From: CAJXVY01 sp965660355
Lineage (GTDB): Bacteria; Actinomycetota; Actinomycetes; Actinomycetales; Microbacteriaceae
Length of the DNA: 64,000 nt
Assembly: GCA_965660355.1 (NCBI GenBank)
Contig: CBFHZN010000001.1
Location: 1-64,000 of the forward strand
Direction of reading: 5' to 3'
The notes below the pieces were generated by a model. It did not search any database. It was not told the origin of the DNA and was given only the letters and a program-made list of their open reading frames with translations. Positions 16,040 to 24,931 of the stretch are shown in pieces. A program made the position numbers and the translations under genes. Numbering within the stretch: the stretch's first letter is position 1; the number at the start of each line of letters is the position of its first letter.

Positions 16040-17464
16040 TTGGCCCTCAAACGCTCCTGATTCAAGCCTCTGCTTCACGGCGGTTAGATAACGAGCTGCA
16101 TCAGCACCGTCAATGTTTCTGTGGTCATAGCTCAGTGCCAAATAAACCATGCTTCGAATAGCGATTACATCCGAACCATCGGCTGATTGCATTACCACTG
16201 GGCGCTTAGTGACAATTCCTGTTCCCAAAATCGCACTTTGAGGCATGAATACAACCGGAGTGTCAAATAAGGCACCACGAGAACCAGTGTTGGTTAGCGT
16301 AAAGGTCCCACCAGAGAGTTCATCAGGTGTCAGTTGATTGTTGCGCGTTCGCTCTGCAAGATTGGAAATCTGCTTTGCGGTTTCGGCAATGGTCAACTCT
16401 GAGGCATCTCGGATCACAGGTGTCAACAGTCCTCTATCTGTGTCAACAGCAAAAGAGATGTTTTCGGTTGGGTGATAAACAATTGACTCACCATCGATTG
16501 TTGAATTGATCTTTGGATGCGCTTTCAAAGCCTCAGCGGCGGCCAAGTTGAAAAACGGCATAAATGATAGCTTGACACCGGTTTTCGCTATGAACTCAGA
16601 CTGAACAGCCTTTCGTAGCTCGGCAATTTTTGTTACATCAACTTCAACCACACTGGTTAGTTGAGCTGAGCTCTGCATGGACTCGACGGCCTTTGAAGCG
16701 AGCACCTTGCGAAGCCTCGACATTTGCTCTGTTGTTCCCCTAAGCGGACTTACCTCAACTTCAGAGGGCGCAACAGCTTGAGGGGCAGAAGATGTTGCGG
16801 GTGCACCTTGTCCGATTAGCGCCTCCACATCTTCTTTGCGAATACGACCACCGATACCTGTGCCCTTGACGTTATTTAGATCAACACCATTGTCCTTAGC
16901 GAGTTTTCTCACAATAGGTGTCACATAGGCGGAGTCGTTTTCGGCCGCTTCAGTGGGCGTGTTGTCTGTTGCAGCCGGTTCTGAAGGAGTGGCTGGTGGG
17001 GCAGGAGGTGCAACCGGAGCAGCTACCGGAGCCTCTGCAATTGGAGGTTGAGGTGGAGTTGCTACAGGAGCAGCCGGTGGGGGAGTTGGCTCAGCTGGTG
17101 CCGCCTCGGGCGCAGGTGTCTCGGCTACGGGTTCTGCAACTGGAGTGGGTGATTCTGCTGCAGGTGCGGCAGGCTCTGGTTGTTCTGTCTCTGCTGGAGC
17201 TGCCGGTTCCGGAGTAGATTCTGCAGCTACTCCCTCTCCGATCACTGCTAAAACTGCACCAACCTCTACGGTCTCATCCTCCTGGGCTTTGATTTCTTGC
17301 AAAACCCCTGCCACGGGTGAGGGGATTTCTGTGTCAACTTTGTCGGTGCTGACTTCAACCAAAGGTTCATCCACCGCAACGGTGTCACCAACATTTTTAA
17401 GCCAGCGGGTGATTGTTCCCTCGGTGACTGATTCACCCAATGCGGGCAGTTGTACTTCGCTCAT
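16028..17464 (-). CDS. sucB: Dihydrolipoamide acyltransferase (E2), probably succinyltransferase
   Basis: E2 core of a 2-oxoacid dehydrogenase complex. Order of domains: one lipoyl domain (1-76, lipoyl Lys42 in STDKVDTE), a long Ala/Pro/Glu linker (about 80-170), a peripheral subunit-binding domain (about 174-210) and the catalytic domain with His448 and Asp452 in SYDHRNIDG. In Actinobacteria this gene is usually called sucB and serves 2-oxoglutarate and/or pyruvate dehydrogenase; the sequence alone does not settle the substrate. AGGAG lies before the ATG, nine bases after lpdA, so the two form an operon. Confidence 0.92.
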   Translation of the reverse strand: MSEVQLPALGESVTEGTITRWLKNVGDTVAVDEPLVEVSTDKVDTEIPSPVAGVLQEIKAQEDETVEVGAVLAVIGEGVAAESTPEPAAPAETEQPEPAAPAAESPTPVAEPVAETPAPEAAPAEPTPPPAAPVATPPQPPIAEAPVAAPVAPPAPPATPSEPAATDNTPTEAAENDSAYVTPIVRKLAKDNGVDLNNVKGTGIGGRIRKEDVEALIGQGAPATSSAPQAVAPSEVEVSPLRGTTEQMSRLRKVLASKAVESMQSSAQLTSVVEVDVTKIAELRKAVQSEFIAKTGVKLSFMPFFNLAAAEALKAHPKINSTIDGESIVYHPTENISFAVDTDRGLLTPVIRDASELTIAETAKQISNLAERTRNNQLTPDELSGGTFTLTNTGSRGALFDTPVVFMPQSAILGTGIVTKRPVVMQSADGSDVIAIRSMVYLALSYDHRNIDGADAARYLTAVKQRLESGAFEGQLGI

Positions 17465-17473
17465 TATGTTCTC

Positions 17474-18850
17474 CTAAGCGTGGGCGTGAAGTGGTTTACC
17501 GGCTAGTGCGAGGTGAGCCTCACCTAGGGATTCGTTCATTGTTGGGTGGGCGTGTACCAGCGGTGCAACATCCTCAGGGTGAGCTTCCCAATTGACAATC
17601 AACTGCGCCTCACCAATTTGTTCTCCTGCTCTTGAACCGATCATGTGGAAACCAACAACTGGTCCATTCGCCTGACGGATCAATTTGATGACACCGGCCG
17701 TCTCGAGGATCTGGCTTTTTCCATTCCCTGCCAAGTTGTATTCATAGGTGGAGATGGAATCTGCACCGAATTTTTCTTTGGCTTGTTCCTCGGTGAGACC
17801 AACTGAACCAATTTCTGGCTCACAGTAGGTCACTCTGGGAATGCCCATCTCGTCAATTACCTGTGGTTTCAGACCAGCGATTTCCTCGGCAACGAAAATT
17901 CCCTGCTGGAATCCACGATGGGCTAATTGCAGACCAGGGACGATATCGCCAACCGCATAGACTCCATCTAGGTTGGTCATAAGTCGATCGTTCGTTAGTA
18001 CCCAACCGCGCTCCATGTTCACACCCTGCTCTTCAAAGCCAAAGCCAGTTGCGTTTGGAGCCCTTCCGACTGCAACCAGCATGATGTCTGCTTGGATGTT
18101 CTCGCCACTCTCGAGTGAAATATCAACTCCAGCGTCAGACTGTGTCACTCCTGCAAACCTGGCACCTAGTTTCAACTCAATGCCACGCTTTTTATAAGCC
18201 TTTTCTAGCTGCTTGCTCATTGCGGGGTCTTCATTAGGAACCAATCGGTCCAAGCCCTCCACAATTACAACTTCACTTCCAAAGCTTCTCCATACGCTTG
18301 CGAACTCAACTCCAATAACGCCGCCACCTAAAACGACAACCTTGTTTGGAATCCAGTCCATTTGAAGCGCCTGATCACTTGTTATTACGCGGCCACCTAT
18401 TTCTAATCCGGGAAGGCTTTTGGATCCACTTCCTGTGGCGAGCACAATGTTTTTTCCCGTGTAGACATCAGAGCCAACGGTTACTGATTTGGGACCAGTT
18501 AGGTGACCTTCACCTTCCACCATTGTTACCTTCTTGGCTTTAATAAGACCGCTAAGACCTTTATATAAGCGATCAACGATTGAGTCGCGATATTTGTTTA
18601 CAGCGGTCATGTCTATTCCCTGAAAATCTGCGTGGACTCCGAAGTTCTCACTCTCTCGGGTTACATCAGCAACTTCCGCCGCATGCAGTAGCGCTTTAGT
18701 GGGGATACAACCTCGGTGGAGACACGTGCCTCCGAGCTTGTCTTTCTCTACTAGTGCTACATTCATGCCCAGTTGAGCGGCTCTGAGGGCTGCGGAGTAT
18801 CCACCAGACCCTCCGCCAAGGATTACAAGGTCAAAATTGTGTTCTGCCAA
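17474..18850 (-). CDS. lpdA: Dihydrolipoyl dehydrogenase (E3)
   Basis: Flavoprotein that reoxidises the lipoyl arm of E2 with NAD+. The 458 residues show the FAD fold (VILGGGSGGYSAA), redox Cys43/Cys48 in GGTCLHRGCIP, the NAD fold (VVVLGGGVIGVEFAS), the AVGDI FAD motif and the catalytic His435/Glu440 in HAHPTMNE. The TTG start has GGAGA five bases upstream. Co-transcribed with sucB. Confidence 0.97.
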   Translation of the reverse strand: MAEHNFDLVILGGGSGGYSAALRAAQLGMNVALVEKDKLGGTCLHRGCIPTKALLHAAEVADVTRESENFGVHADFQGIDMTAVNKYRDSIVDRLYKGLSGLIKAKKVTMVEGEGHLTGPKSVTVGSDVYTGKNIVLATGSGSKSLPGLEIGGRVITSDQALQMDWIPNKVVVLGGGVIGVEFASVWRSFGSEVVIVEGLDRLVPNEDPAMSKQLEKAYKKRGIELKLGARFAGVTQSDAGVDISLESGENIQADIMLVAVGRAPNATGFGFEEQGVNMERGWVLTNDRLMTNLDGVYAVGDIVPGLQLAHRGFQQGIFVAEEIAGLKPQVIDEMGIPRVTYCEPEIGSVGLTEEQAKEKFGADSISTYEYNLAGNGKSQILETAGVIKLIRQANGPVVGFHMIGSRAGEQIGEAQLIVNWEAHPEDVAPLVHAHPTMNESLGEAHLALAGKPLHAHA

Positions 18851-18887
18851 CGGTTCTCCAGTTTGATTCGTTTAAATTTTCTCCAGC

Positions 18888-20261
18888 TTACTCCTGAATG
18901 CCAATATCCATAATCAGCTGAACCAAACTCCTAGTCATCACCCCGGTAGCTCCTTTGGGTGTGTAGTCATAGGCTGCTGATGAGTTATTGGCCGCACCTG
19001 CGATGTCTAGGTGCACCCAGGGAATCTTTCTTCCTTCTTTTTCCCCGACAAACTGTGCTAGAAATTGCCCGGCAATAAGCATTCCACCGGCTCGGTTTCC
19101 AATTTTTACATTCATCAAATCTGCAATGTCACTTTCCAGCATCTCCGAGAGCTCCTCTGGCAAAGGCATGTGCCAAACCTGCTCACCTGCGATCTTTGAA
19201 GCACCCAGAACCTGATTTACGGCAGATTCATCTCCCATTGCACCGACGTATCGGTTCCCAAGGGCAATCACCGCAGCTCCGGTGAGAGTGGCGACATCAA
19301 TAATCAGATCTGGGTTTTCTTCACTTGCAAGTGACAGGCCATCTGCCATGACCAACCTGCCCTCAGCGTCTGTGTTTAAAACCTCAACGGTTTTTCCATT
19401 GCGCATCGTTATTACATCGCCAGGTCTTGTGGCATTTCCACTGGGCATATTTTCTGCAAGGCATAAATAAGCAGTGACGTCAGAATCCGTTTCCGACTCG
19501 GCTAGCACCTGCATTACCCCCATCACGGTTGCTGCCCCAGCCATGTCATATTTCATTCCGACCATTCCCTCGGAGGGTTTTATGCTCAAACCTCCTGTGT
19601 CAAAGGTGATCCCTTTGCCCACCAGGGCAACTTTTTTACCTTTGCCTGGTTTATGAAGCTTCACAAGCCTTGGCGGCCTCGCACTTCCTTGACCCACCGC
19701 TAAGATTCCACCGCATCGCTCCTCGATGAGTTTCTGCTCATCCCAGACCTCAACTTCCAACCCTTCAACTTGCAAGGCCAAGGACGCGACGCTCTCGGGA
19801 AAGAGATGGTTTCCGGGTGTGTTGATGATCGTCCTGGTTTTATTTACAGCTTGAGCAATAAGGTTGGCATTTGCCATCGCCTCTGCTTGATCTGCCGGCA
19901 CAATTACCTCTGTCTCTGAAATTTCCTTGGAACCGTAGAGGCGTTGGTCAAACCCTCCAAGAAGCAAACCTTCGAAAAATTCCTGAGGGTGCTCGAGATT
20001 AAGATCTATCGAGAGCGTCTTGAGGTGTGCCAAGGCTCTTGCGAGTTTCCCGCCTAGTTTTCTTGAATTGACAGAGTTTAGTTCCGTGTCTCCCACGCCG
20101 AGATAAATATGTTGGTTGAGAAACATGACCTCACCAAATTTGTTTTTGAAGTTCGAAATCGTGGCGAGTTGAGCTAGTTGCTCCTCAGGCTTATCTGGAT
20201 AAAAAGAAACTGCTGGAATGTTTGCTTGCTTAGATTTGGTTGAGAGCGTGAGAGATATCAT
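18888..20261 (-). CDS. pepA: Leucyl aminopeptidase (M17)
   Basis: Cytosolic di-metal aminopeptidase that trims N-terminal residues from peptides. The N-terminal domain (about 1-150) is variable; the catalytic domain has VGKGITFDTGG (metal/lysine site), KYDMAGAA and the family signature NTDAEGRLVMADGL. At 457 residues it is somewhat short of the 480-500 usual for the family. A TAAAAT box six bases before the ATG and no Shine-Dalgarno sequence indicate a leaderless message. Confidence 0.95.
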   Translation of the reverse strand: MISLTLSTKSKQANIPAVSFYPDKPEEQLAQLATISNFKNKFGEVMFLNQHIYLGVGDTELNSVNSRKLGGKLARALAHLKTLSIDLNLEHPQEFFEGLLLGGFDQRLYGSKEISETEVIVPADQAEAMANANLIAQAVNKTRTIINTPGNHLFPESVASLALQVEGLEVEVWDEQKLIEERCGGILAVGQGSARPPRLVKLHKPGKGKKVALVGKGITFDTGGLSIKPSEGMVGMKYDMAGAATVMGVMQVLAESETDSDVTAYLCLAENMPSGNATRPGDVITMRNGKTVEVLNTDAEGRLVMADGLSLASEENPDLIIDVATLTGAAVIALGNRYVGAMGDESAVNQVLGASKIAGEQVWHMPLPEELSEMLESDIADLMNVKIGNRAGGMLIAGQFLAQFVGEKEGRKIPWVHLDIAGAANNSSAAYDYTPKGATGVMTRSLVQLIMDIGIQE

Positions 20262-20267
20262 TCGAAT

Positions 20268-20273
20268 ATTTTA
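20268..20273 (-). promoter_or_regulatory. -10 box of pepA (leaderless)
   Basis: TAAAAT on the minus strand, six bases before the ATG at 20261, back to back with the PAC2 -10 box. Confidence 0.55.
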
Positions 20274-20280
20274 CGCCGAG

Positions 20281-20286
20281 TAGGAT
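20281..20286 (+). promoter_or_regulatory. -10 box of the PAC2 gene (leaderless)
   Basis: TAGGAT ending six bases before the GTG at 20293. Only seven bases separate it from the opposing pepA -10 box. Confidence 0.55.
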
Positions 20287-20292
20287 TTAGCT

Positions 20293-21210
20293 GTGTCAGA
20301 GTCTGAGATTTATAACTGGATTGCAGATCCAGAGGTTATAGACCAGGGGTTGCCAATGATTGCAACTCTCACTGGGTTTAACGATTCCGGCAGCTGCATC
20401 ACTCAATTTTCTGATCATCTCTTTGCAAACCTTGATAACGAATTATTGCTGACATTCAGCAATGACTATTTGCTGGATTACCGCTCTAGACGGCCAAGGA
20501 TGTTTTTCGAGAAAGACCACATCACAAGCTATGAGCCACCAACGCTTGCAATTTATTTGTTCAGCGATGAAGCCGGTAAGAAATTCTTACTGCTTGATGG
20601 GTATGAACCTGATTTTAGCTGGAATGCATTCAGTGAGGCTGTTGTAGACATCACCAGAACGCTGCACGCAAGCAGTCTGACCTGGATGCACGCCATTCCA
20701 TTCCCCATTCCTCACACCAGGGATATCGGCGTGACGGTAAGTGGCAACCGTCACGATTTGATTGATGAATACAGCGAATGGAAACCGCAGACCGAGGTGC
20801 CCGGTAACGTATTGCACCTTCTCGAATACAAAATGGCTGGATATGGAGTCGCTGTTGCCGGATTTGTGATGCTTGTGCCTCATTATCTGGGAGACAGCGA
20901 AATGCCACAGGCAGCACTTAAAGCAATCGAACTTGTTAGTCGGGCCACGGGCTTGGTTCTTCCAAGTGATTCTTTAAGAGAGAGTGGCAAGAAATTCCTT
21001 GCCAAGCTTGAAAAGCAGGTTCAAGAAAACGATGAACTGCAGAAAATGATTGGAAACCTAGAGGCTGGTTATAAAAACAGCGATCTTGGTCCAATGAAAG
21101 CCCCAATTGCGAAAAAATCCCCAGAGGTGCCATCTGCAGATCAAATTGCAGAAGAGCTCGAGGGGTATTTGATGCAGATGCGCAGGGGCGAAAACGAAGA
21201 AGATGAATAG
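20293..21210 (+). CDS. PAC2 family protein
   Basis: A 305-residue member of the PAC2 family, named after a eukaryotic proteasome assembly chaperone and common in Actinobacteria; its bacterial function is unknown. Recognisable are the N-terminal GFNDSG, the LDGYEPDF segment, the HAIPFPIPHTR loop and GVAVAGFVMLVPHYL, followed by an acidic, helical C-terminus. It overlaps the MFS gene by eight bases and is likely co-transcribed with it. The GTG start is supported by the -10 box six bases upstream. Confidence 0.88.
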   Translation: MSESEIYNWIADPEVIDQGLPMIATLTGFNDSGSCITQFSDHLFANLDNELLLTFSNDYLLDYRSRRPRMFFEKDHITSYEPPTLAIYLFSDEAGKKFLLLDGYEPDFSWNAFSEAVVDITRTLHASSLTWMHAIPFPIPHTRDIGVTVSGNRHDLIDEYSEWKPQTEVPGNVLHLLEYKMAGYGVAVAGFVMLVPHYLGDSEMPQAALKAIELVSRATGLVLPSDSLRESGKKFLAKLEKQVQENDELQKMIGNLEAGYKNSDLGPMKAPIAKKSPEVPSADQIAEELEGYLMQMRRGENEEDE

Positions 21211-22450
21211 CAGGCTCGCCTGGAGGGTCCTGATATTCGCAGCGTTTGCCTATTTGGTGAGCGTGACCCAGAGGACATCCCTGGGTGTTGCAGGCATAGA
21301 AGCCAGTGAAAGATTTGACACAACCGCGGTTCAGCTGAGTTATCTAGCTGTTTTTCAGCTTGTTGTTTACGCCAGCATGCAGGTGCCAGTTGGTCTATTG
21401 CTTGACCGATACGGTTCTCGAAGGCTAATTGCGTTGGGGGCCATATTGATGGCAATTGGGCAATTGCTGGTTGCAATCGCACCGGTACTTTCTTTGGCAA
21501 TTATCGGTCGTGGCATTTTGGGTCTGGGAGATGCTTTTACATTTATTAGCGTTTTGAGGCTTGTTCACACTTGGTTTGATGCCAAAAGAAGTGCCATTTT
21601 GCAGCAATATGTAGGCAACGTAGGACAGCTTGGGCAGATAGCAAGTGCCATTCCGTTTGCATATTTCTTGGGAATTGGCGGTTGGACCAATGCCTTTTTG
21701 GCACTTGCATCACTAAGTGCGCTAATTGCTGCTCTTTCCTGGCTTTTGATTCGGGATCGGGCTCAAAACTCGGATCACAAAAGCCTTAGTTGGAAACAAT
21801 CAATTACTGAACTTAGGGGAACCATTGCCCAATCGGGAACCAGGATGAGTTTTTGGGTGCACTTCACCGCTCAGCCAACACCAGTGACCTTCGGCTTGCT
21901 CTGGGGTGTTCCGTTTATGGTTCAAGCTCAGGGATTTGAACCTTGGATAGCAAGTGCAGGGCTAACCTTCATGGTTTTGTGGGGCATTATCGCAGGGGGA
22001 ATAATCGGCCCGCTGAGTGCGAGGCATCCAAAGTATCGAAGGCGAATAGTTATCGCCCAGATGATGGTGATTTTTGTTACTTGGACTGCTGTCCTTTTGT
22101 ACCCAGCACCAATACCTCTTTGGCTACTGATTGTTTTATTGATTGCAATCACTCCTGGAGGGCCTGTTTCCTTCCTAGCCTTTGAATACTCAGCGCAACT
22201 AATACCTGAGCAAAAACGTGGCGCTGCCAATGGCTTTATCAACACCGGTGGGTTTTTTGCTGGACTGCTGATTATTTTTGTTGTTGGACTCGGCCTAGAT
22301 TTTGCTCTGGCAAGTGGTATCAGTGAATCCAGATTTTCAATTGAAGGTTTTCGCATTGCCATGATTGGCCAGGGACTTATCCTGCTCGGAGGTTTGGTGA
22401 TGTTTCTTCGGGAGAATGCCAAGACCCAGTTGGCACTTAAAGAGGAATAG
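21203..22450 (+). CDS. Major facilitator superfamily transporter
   Basis: A 415-residue inner-membrane carrier with about twelve hydrophobic helices. The loop motif LLLDRYGSRRLIALG after helix 2 is the MFS signature motif, and the second half has a matching RHPKYRRRIV loop. The N-terminal half includes SVTQRTSLGVAG, like sugar-phosphate or organic-anion carriers. The substrate cannot be read from sequence. Translation is coupled to the PAC2 gene by an eight-base overlap. Confidence 0.88.
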   Translation: MNSRLAWRVLIFAAFAYLVSVTQRTSLGVAGIEASERFDTTAVQLSYLAVFQLVVYASMQVPVGLLLDRYGSRRLIALGAILMAIGQLLVAIAPVLSLAIIGRGILGLGDAFTFISVLRLVHTWFDAKRSAILQQYVGNVGQLGQIASAIPFAYFLGIGGWTNAFLALASLSALIAALSWLLIRDRAQNSDHKSLSWKQSITELRGTIAQSGTRMSFWVHFTAQPTPVTFGLLWGVPFMVQAQGFEPWIASAGLTFMVLWGIIAGGIIGPLSARHPKYRRRIVIAQMMVIFVTWTAVLLYPAPIPLWLLIVLLIAITPGGPVSFLAFEYSAQLIPEQKRGAANGFINTGGFFAGLLIIFVVGLGLDFALASGISESRFSIEGFRIAMIGQGLILLGGLVMFLRENAKTQLALKEE

Positions 22451-22504
22451 AACGAAACACTGAAATGTTTTTACGAGCCTAGTGAAAATTTGTAAGAAGT
22501 CTGT

Positions 22505-22510
22505 CATAAT
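22505..22510 (+). promoter_or_regulatory. Possible -10 box of the sigma factor gene
   Basis: CATAAT in the 124-base gap after the MFS gene. No clear -35 at the usual distance; it would place the transcript start about 58 bases before the proposed sigma start. Confidence 0.35.
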
Positions 22511-22539
22511 AGTGGCTTACCCATGCAAGAGGACTTGAC

Positions 22540-22584
22540 ATGGGATTATCTTCTGCCCTGGGAAGGAAAGAACAATCGCTGTAA
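22540..22584 (+). CDS. Possible 14-residue leader peptide before sigA
   Basis: ATG to TAA frame encoding MGLSSALGRKEQSL. AAGAGGA stands six bases before the ATG, a good Shine-Dalgarno sequence. The frame runs across the sigma gene's own ribosome-binding site and ends ten bases after its proposed start, which would allow translational coupling. Alternatively it is the true N-terminus of SigA with a one-base error in the assembly. Confidence 0.35.
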   Translation: MGLSSALGRKEQSL

Positions 22585-23720
22585 AAGCTTCAAACTCATC
22601 TAAGGCACCAGCTAAAAAGGCACAGCCTAAGGCTAAGGCGAACCCTGAAAAAGCAGAAGAGTTGGGTGATGTTCAGGAAATAGTCGCGGAAGCAACCGAT
22701 GCGGTGAACCTTGCTGACGAGGTCGCAGACGAAACCAGTGAGATTTTAGTTATCAGCGATGCGGACGAGGATGACATCCCATCAGCTACCGCAACAATAT
22801 CTGGTGCCACCGCAGATCCAGTAAAGGATTACCTAAAGCAAATCGGTAAGGTGGCGCTTCTGAACGCGGAGCTCGAGGTTGAGCTAGCGAAAAGAATTGA
22901 AGCGGGGCTGTTCGCTGAAGAAAAATTAAAGACAGAGAAAAAACTAAGCCCCGAAATGCGCAGTGACTTGCGCTGGGTGATGAAAGATGGAAAGAGAGCT
23001 AAGGCCCACCTACTGGAGGCAAACCTGCGCCTCGTTGTCAGTCTGGCAAAGCGATACACCGGCAGAGGAATGCAGTTTCTCGACCTGATCCAAGAGGGAA
23101 ACCTTGGCTTGATCAGAGCAGTTGAGAAATTTGATTACACCAAGGGATATAAGTTTTCTACTTATGCAACCTGGTGGATTCGTCAGGCAATCACAAGGGC
23201 AATGGCTGATCAGGCAAGAACAATTCGAATTCCAGTTCACATGGTTGAAGTCATCAACAAGCTGGCTCGCGTTCAGAGGCAATTGCTGCAGGATCTTGGT
23301 CGTGAACCAACACCTGAGGAATTGGCGGCGGAGTTGGACATGACTCCCGAAAAAGTCGTTGAGGTTCAAAAATATGGCCGGGAACCAATTTCACTCTCCA
23401 CTCCGCTGGGAGAAGACGGTGACAGCGAATTTGGTGATCTAATCGAGGACACCGAAGCAGTTGTTCCTGCAGATGCAGTTGGGTACACCATGTTGCAAAG
23501 AGAGTTAGAAAGAGTCTTGGATAGTTTGCACCCAAGAGAGGCGGGCGTTATTCGCTCACGCTTTGGACTTGGAGATGGGGTTCAGATGACTCTTGACCAA
23601 ATTGGTGAGAAGTTCGGTGTTACTCGCGAGCGAATTCGACAGATTGAATCAAAGACAATGTCAAAGCTTCGCCACCCCTCAAGGTCTCAATTACTTAGGG
23701 ACTACCTGGACCAGTCATGA
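22575..23720 (+). CDS. sigA: Primary sigma factor (sigma-70 group 1)
   Basis: Housekeeping sigma factor, 381 residues. After a Lys/Ala-rich then acidic N-terminal region come region 1.2 (DPVKDYLKQIGKVALL), region 2 with the core-binding and -10-melting segment FSTYATWWIRQAI, region 3 (RIPVHMVEVINKL) and region 4.2 (FGVTRERIRQIESK). The start is a problem: no ATG or GTG is in frame upstream of the Lys/Ala-rich region. I placed it at ATC 22575 because GGAAGG lies eight bases upstream and the following codons look like a normal SigA N-terminus; the next in-frame alternative, TTG 22662, has no Shine-Dalgarno sequence and removes 29 residues. murT overlaps its stop by four bases. Confidence 0.9.
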   Translation: MAVKASNSSKAPAKKAQPKAKANPEKAEELGDVQEIVAEATDAVNLADEVADETSEILVISDADEDDIPSATATISGATADPVKDYLKQIGKVALLNAELEVELAKRIEAGLFAEEKLKTEKKLSPEMRSDLRWVMKDGKRAKAHLLEANLRLVVSLAKRYTGRGMQFLDLIQEGNLGLIRAVEKFDYTKGYKFSTYATWWIRQAITRAMADQARTIRIPVHMVEVINKLARVQRQLLQDLGREPTPEELAAELDMTPEKVVEVQKYGREPISLSTPLGEDGDSEFGDLIEDTEAVVPADAVGYTMLQRELERVLDSLHPREAGVIRSRFGLGDGVQMTLDQIGEKFGVTRERIRQIESKTMSKLRHPSRSQLLRDYLDQS

Positions 23721-24931
23721 GAACCGCTATCGCCTTGGCTGTTGGCCGGGTGATTAGAAAATTAATCAGGGTTTTTCGCCACGGTGGTGGTTCAGCATTT
23801 CCAGGGACCATCGCATCCAAAATACAACCAAGGCTCTTTGAAATTGCAATAGCTCGTTTTCCGCAGGGTTTGGTTGTTGTTAGTGGCAGCAGCGGTAAAT
23901 CAACCACAACCAAGTTTCTGGTCCAGATTTTAGAAAAGCAGGGGTTGATAGTTTTTACCAACCCATCCACGGCAAACATAAAGCAAGGCTTATTCAGTGC
24001 TGTTTTGCAAGGGTCAAAAGGTCTCTCTCTTCCAGATGCTGACATTGCTGTGATTGAAATGGATGAAGCCTATGCAAGCAAAATAGGAGCTCCACTGAAG
24101 CCCCGACTTAGCATTTTGACAAACGTGATGGATGAGCAACTGGATAGATTCGAAGATTCTCAAGTCGTTCAAAACTCACTACACCGGTTGGCTATTGCAA
24201 GTGAAAAGGTAATTGCAAACGGAAATGATCCATCCCTTGTGGAGCTGCAGGCTGAAAACTTCCAATTCTTCGGCCTTTCCAGCGAATTAGCAAAAGATGA
24301 AGCCGCACCCAGGTATTCAATTTCACAGACCTCTGCAATTGAGAAGCTTGATTATGAGATTTTAGAAGCCAACCCTTTGCGCATTACTAGCTCAGAAGCA
24401 GATATTCAACTGAATCTAGAGGATAGTGGTTTACATATGGCCCTAAACTTTGGGGCTTCCATTGCCGCCGCGGATCAAATAGTCACTCACTTGGACAAAA
24501 ACAAGCTTAAACAAACCGCCAATTCGCTTCAGGGCGTTTATGGAAGAGACACATCGGAGACCATAGGCGGTGTCGAATCGCGGATTTTGTTGGTTCAAAA
24601 TCATGAAAGTTTCAGGCTAAATCTGTTGCGTGCCAAAAAAGCGGAGCAAGTATTCATGGCAATTGGCACGGATGTGAAGGATCCGTCTTGGCTTTGGGGG
24701 GTCGATATGTCAGGGCTGTCAGTGGTTGATGTTTTGACTGGACACCACGCCATTCCGATGAAGCACAGGCTGTTTAGCTGTGGAGTGGAGGTTAGGCAAG
24801 TAGCCAAAGATTTCGAGGATTCATTGCAGCAATTTATCAGTGGTGCAAAGCCCAGCAACGGCGAGCGGGTGTTTATAGTCACTGCAGATACCTTTAGGCG
24901 CATGAAAAGATCTCTGGAGTTGAGTTCGTGA
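23717..24931 (+). CDS. Divergent MurT-like Mur ligase
   Basis: Related to MurT, which with GatD amidates the D-Glu alpha-carboxyl of lipid II. The 404 residues keep a Mur-ligase ATP loop (GSSGKSTTT, 57-65), the AVIEMDE segment (111-117), TNVMDEQLDRF (135-145), a VYGRDTSE stretch (274-281) and DPSWLWGVD (322-330), which matches the RDTSWIYDAD region of MurT. The internal four-Cys zinc ribbon of canonical MurT is missing: the protein has a single cysteine (355). The MurT NPAG motif reads NHES (295-298). It overlaps sigA and the GatD-like gene by four bases each, so it is produced with its partner. Confidence 0.82.
   Translation: MRTAIALAVGRVIRKLIRVFRHGGGSAFPGTIASKIQPRLFEIAIARFPQGLVVVSGSSGKSTTTKFLVQILEKQGLIVFTNPSTANIKQGLFSAVLQGSKGLSLPDADIAVIEMDEAYASKIGAPLKPRLSILTNVMDEQLDRFEDSQVVQNSLHRLAIASEKVIANGNDPSLVELQAENFQFFGLSSELAKDEAAPRYSISQTSAIEKLDYEILEANPLRITSSEADIQLNLEDSGLHMALNFGASIAAADQIVTHLDKNKLKQTANSLQGVYGRDTSETIGGVESRILLVQNHESFRLNLLRAKKAEQVFMAIGTDVKDPSWLWGVDMSGLSVVDVLTGHHAIPMKHRLFSCGVEVRQVAKDFEDSLQQFISGAKPSNGERVFIVTADTFRRMKRSLELSS

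Noticed and set aside
16918..17217. 99-codon plus-strand frame rich in Leu, Gln and Glu
   Set aside because: Antisense image of the Ala/Pro linker of the E2 gene; the repetitive codons keep several frames open. The linker is low-complexity, not a DNA repeat of interest.
21928..22422. 164-codon minus-strand frame
   Set aside because: Antisense to the hydrophobic MFS gene; Ile/Pro/Ser composition typical of such shadows.
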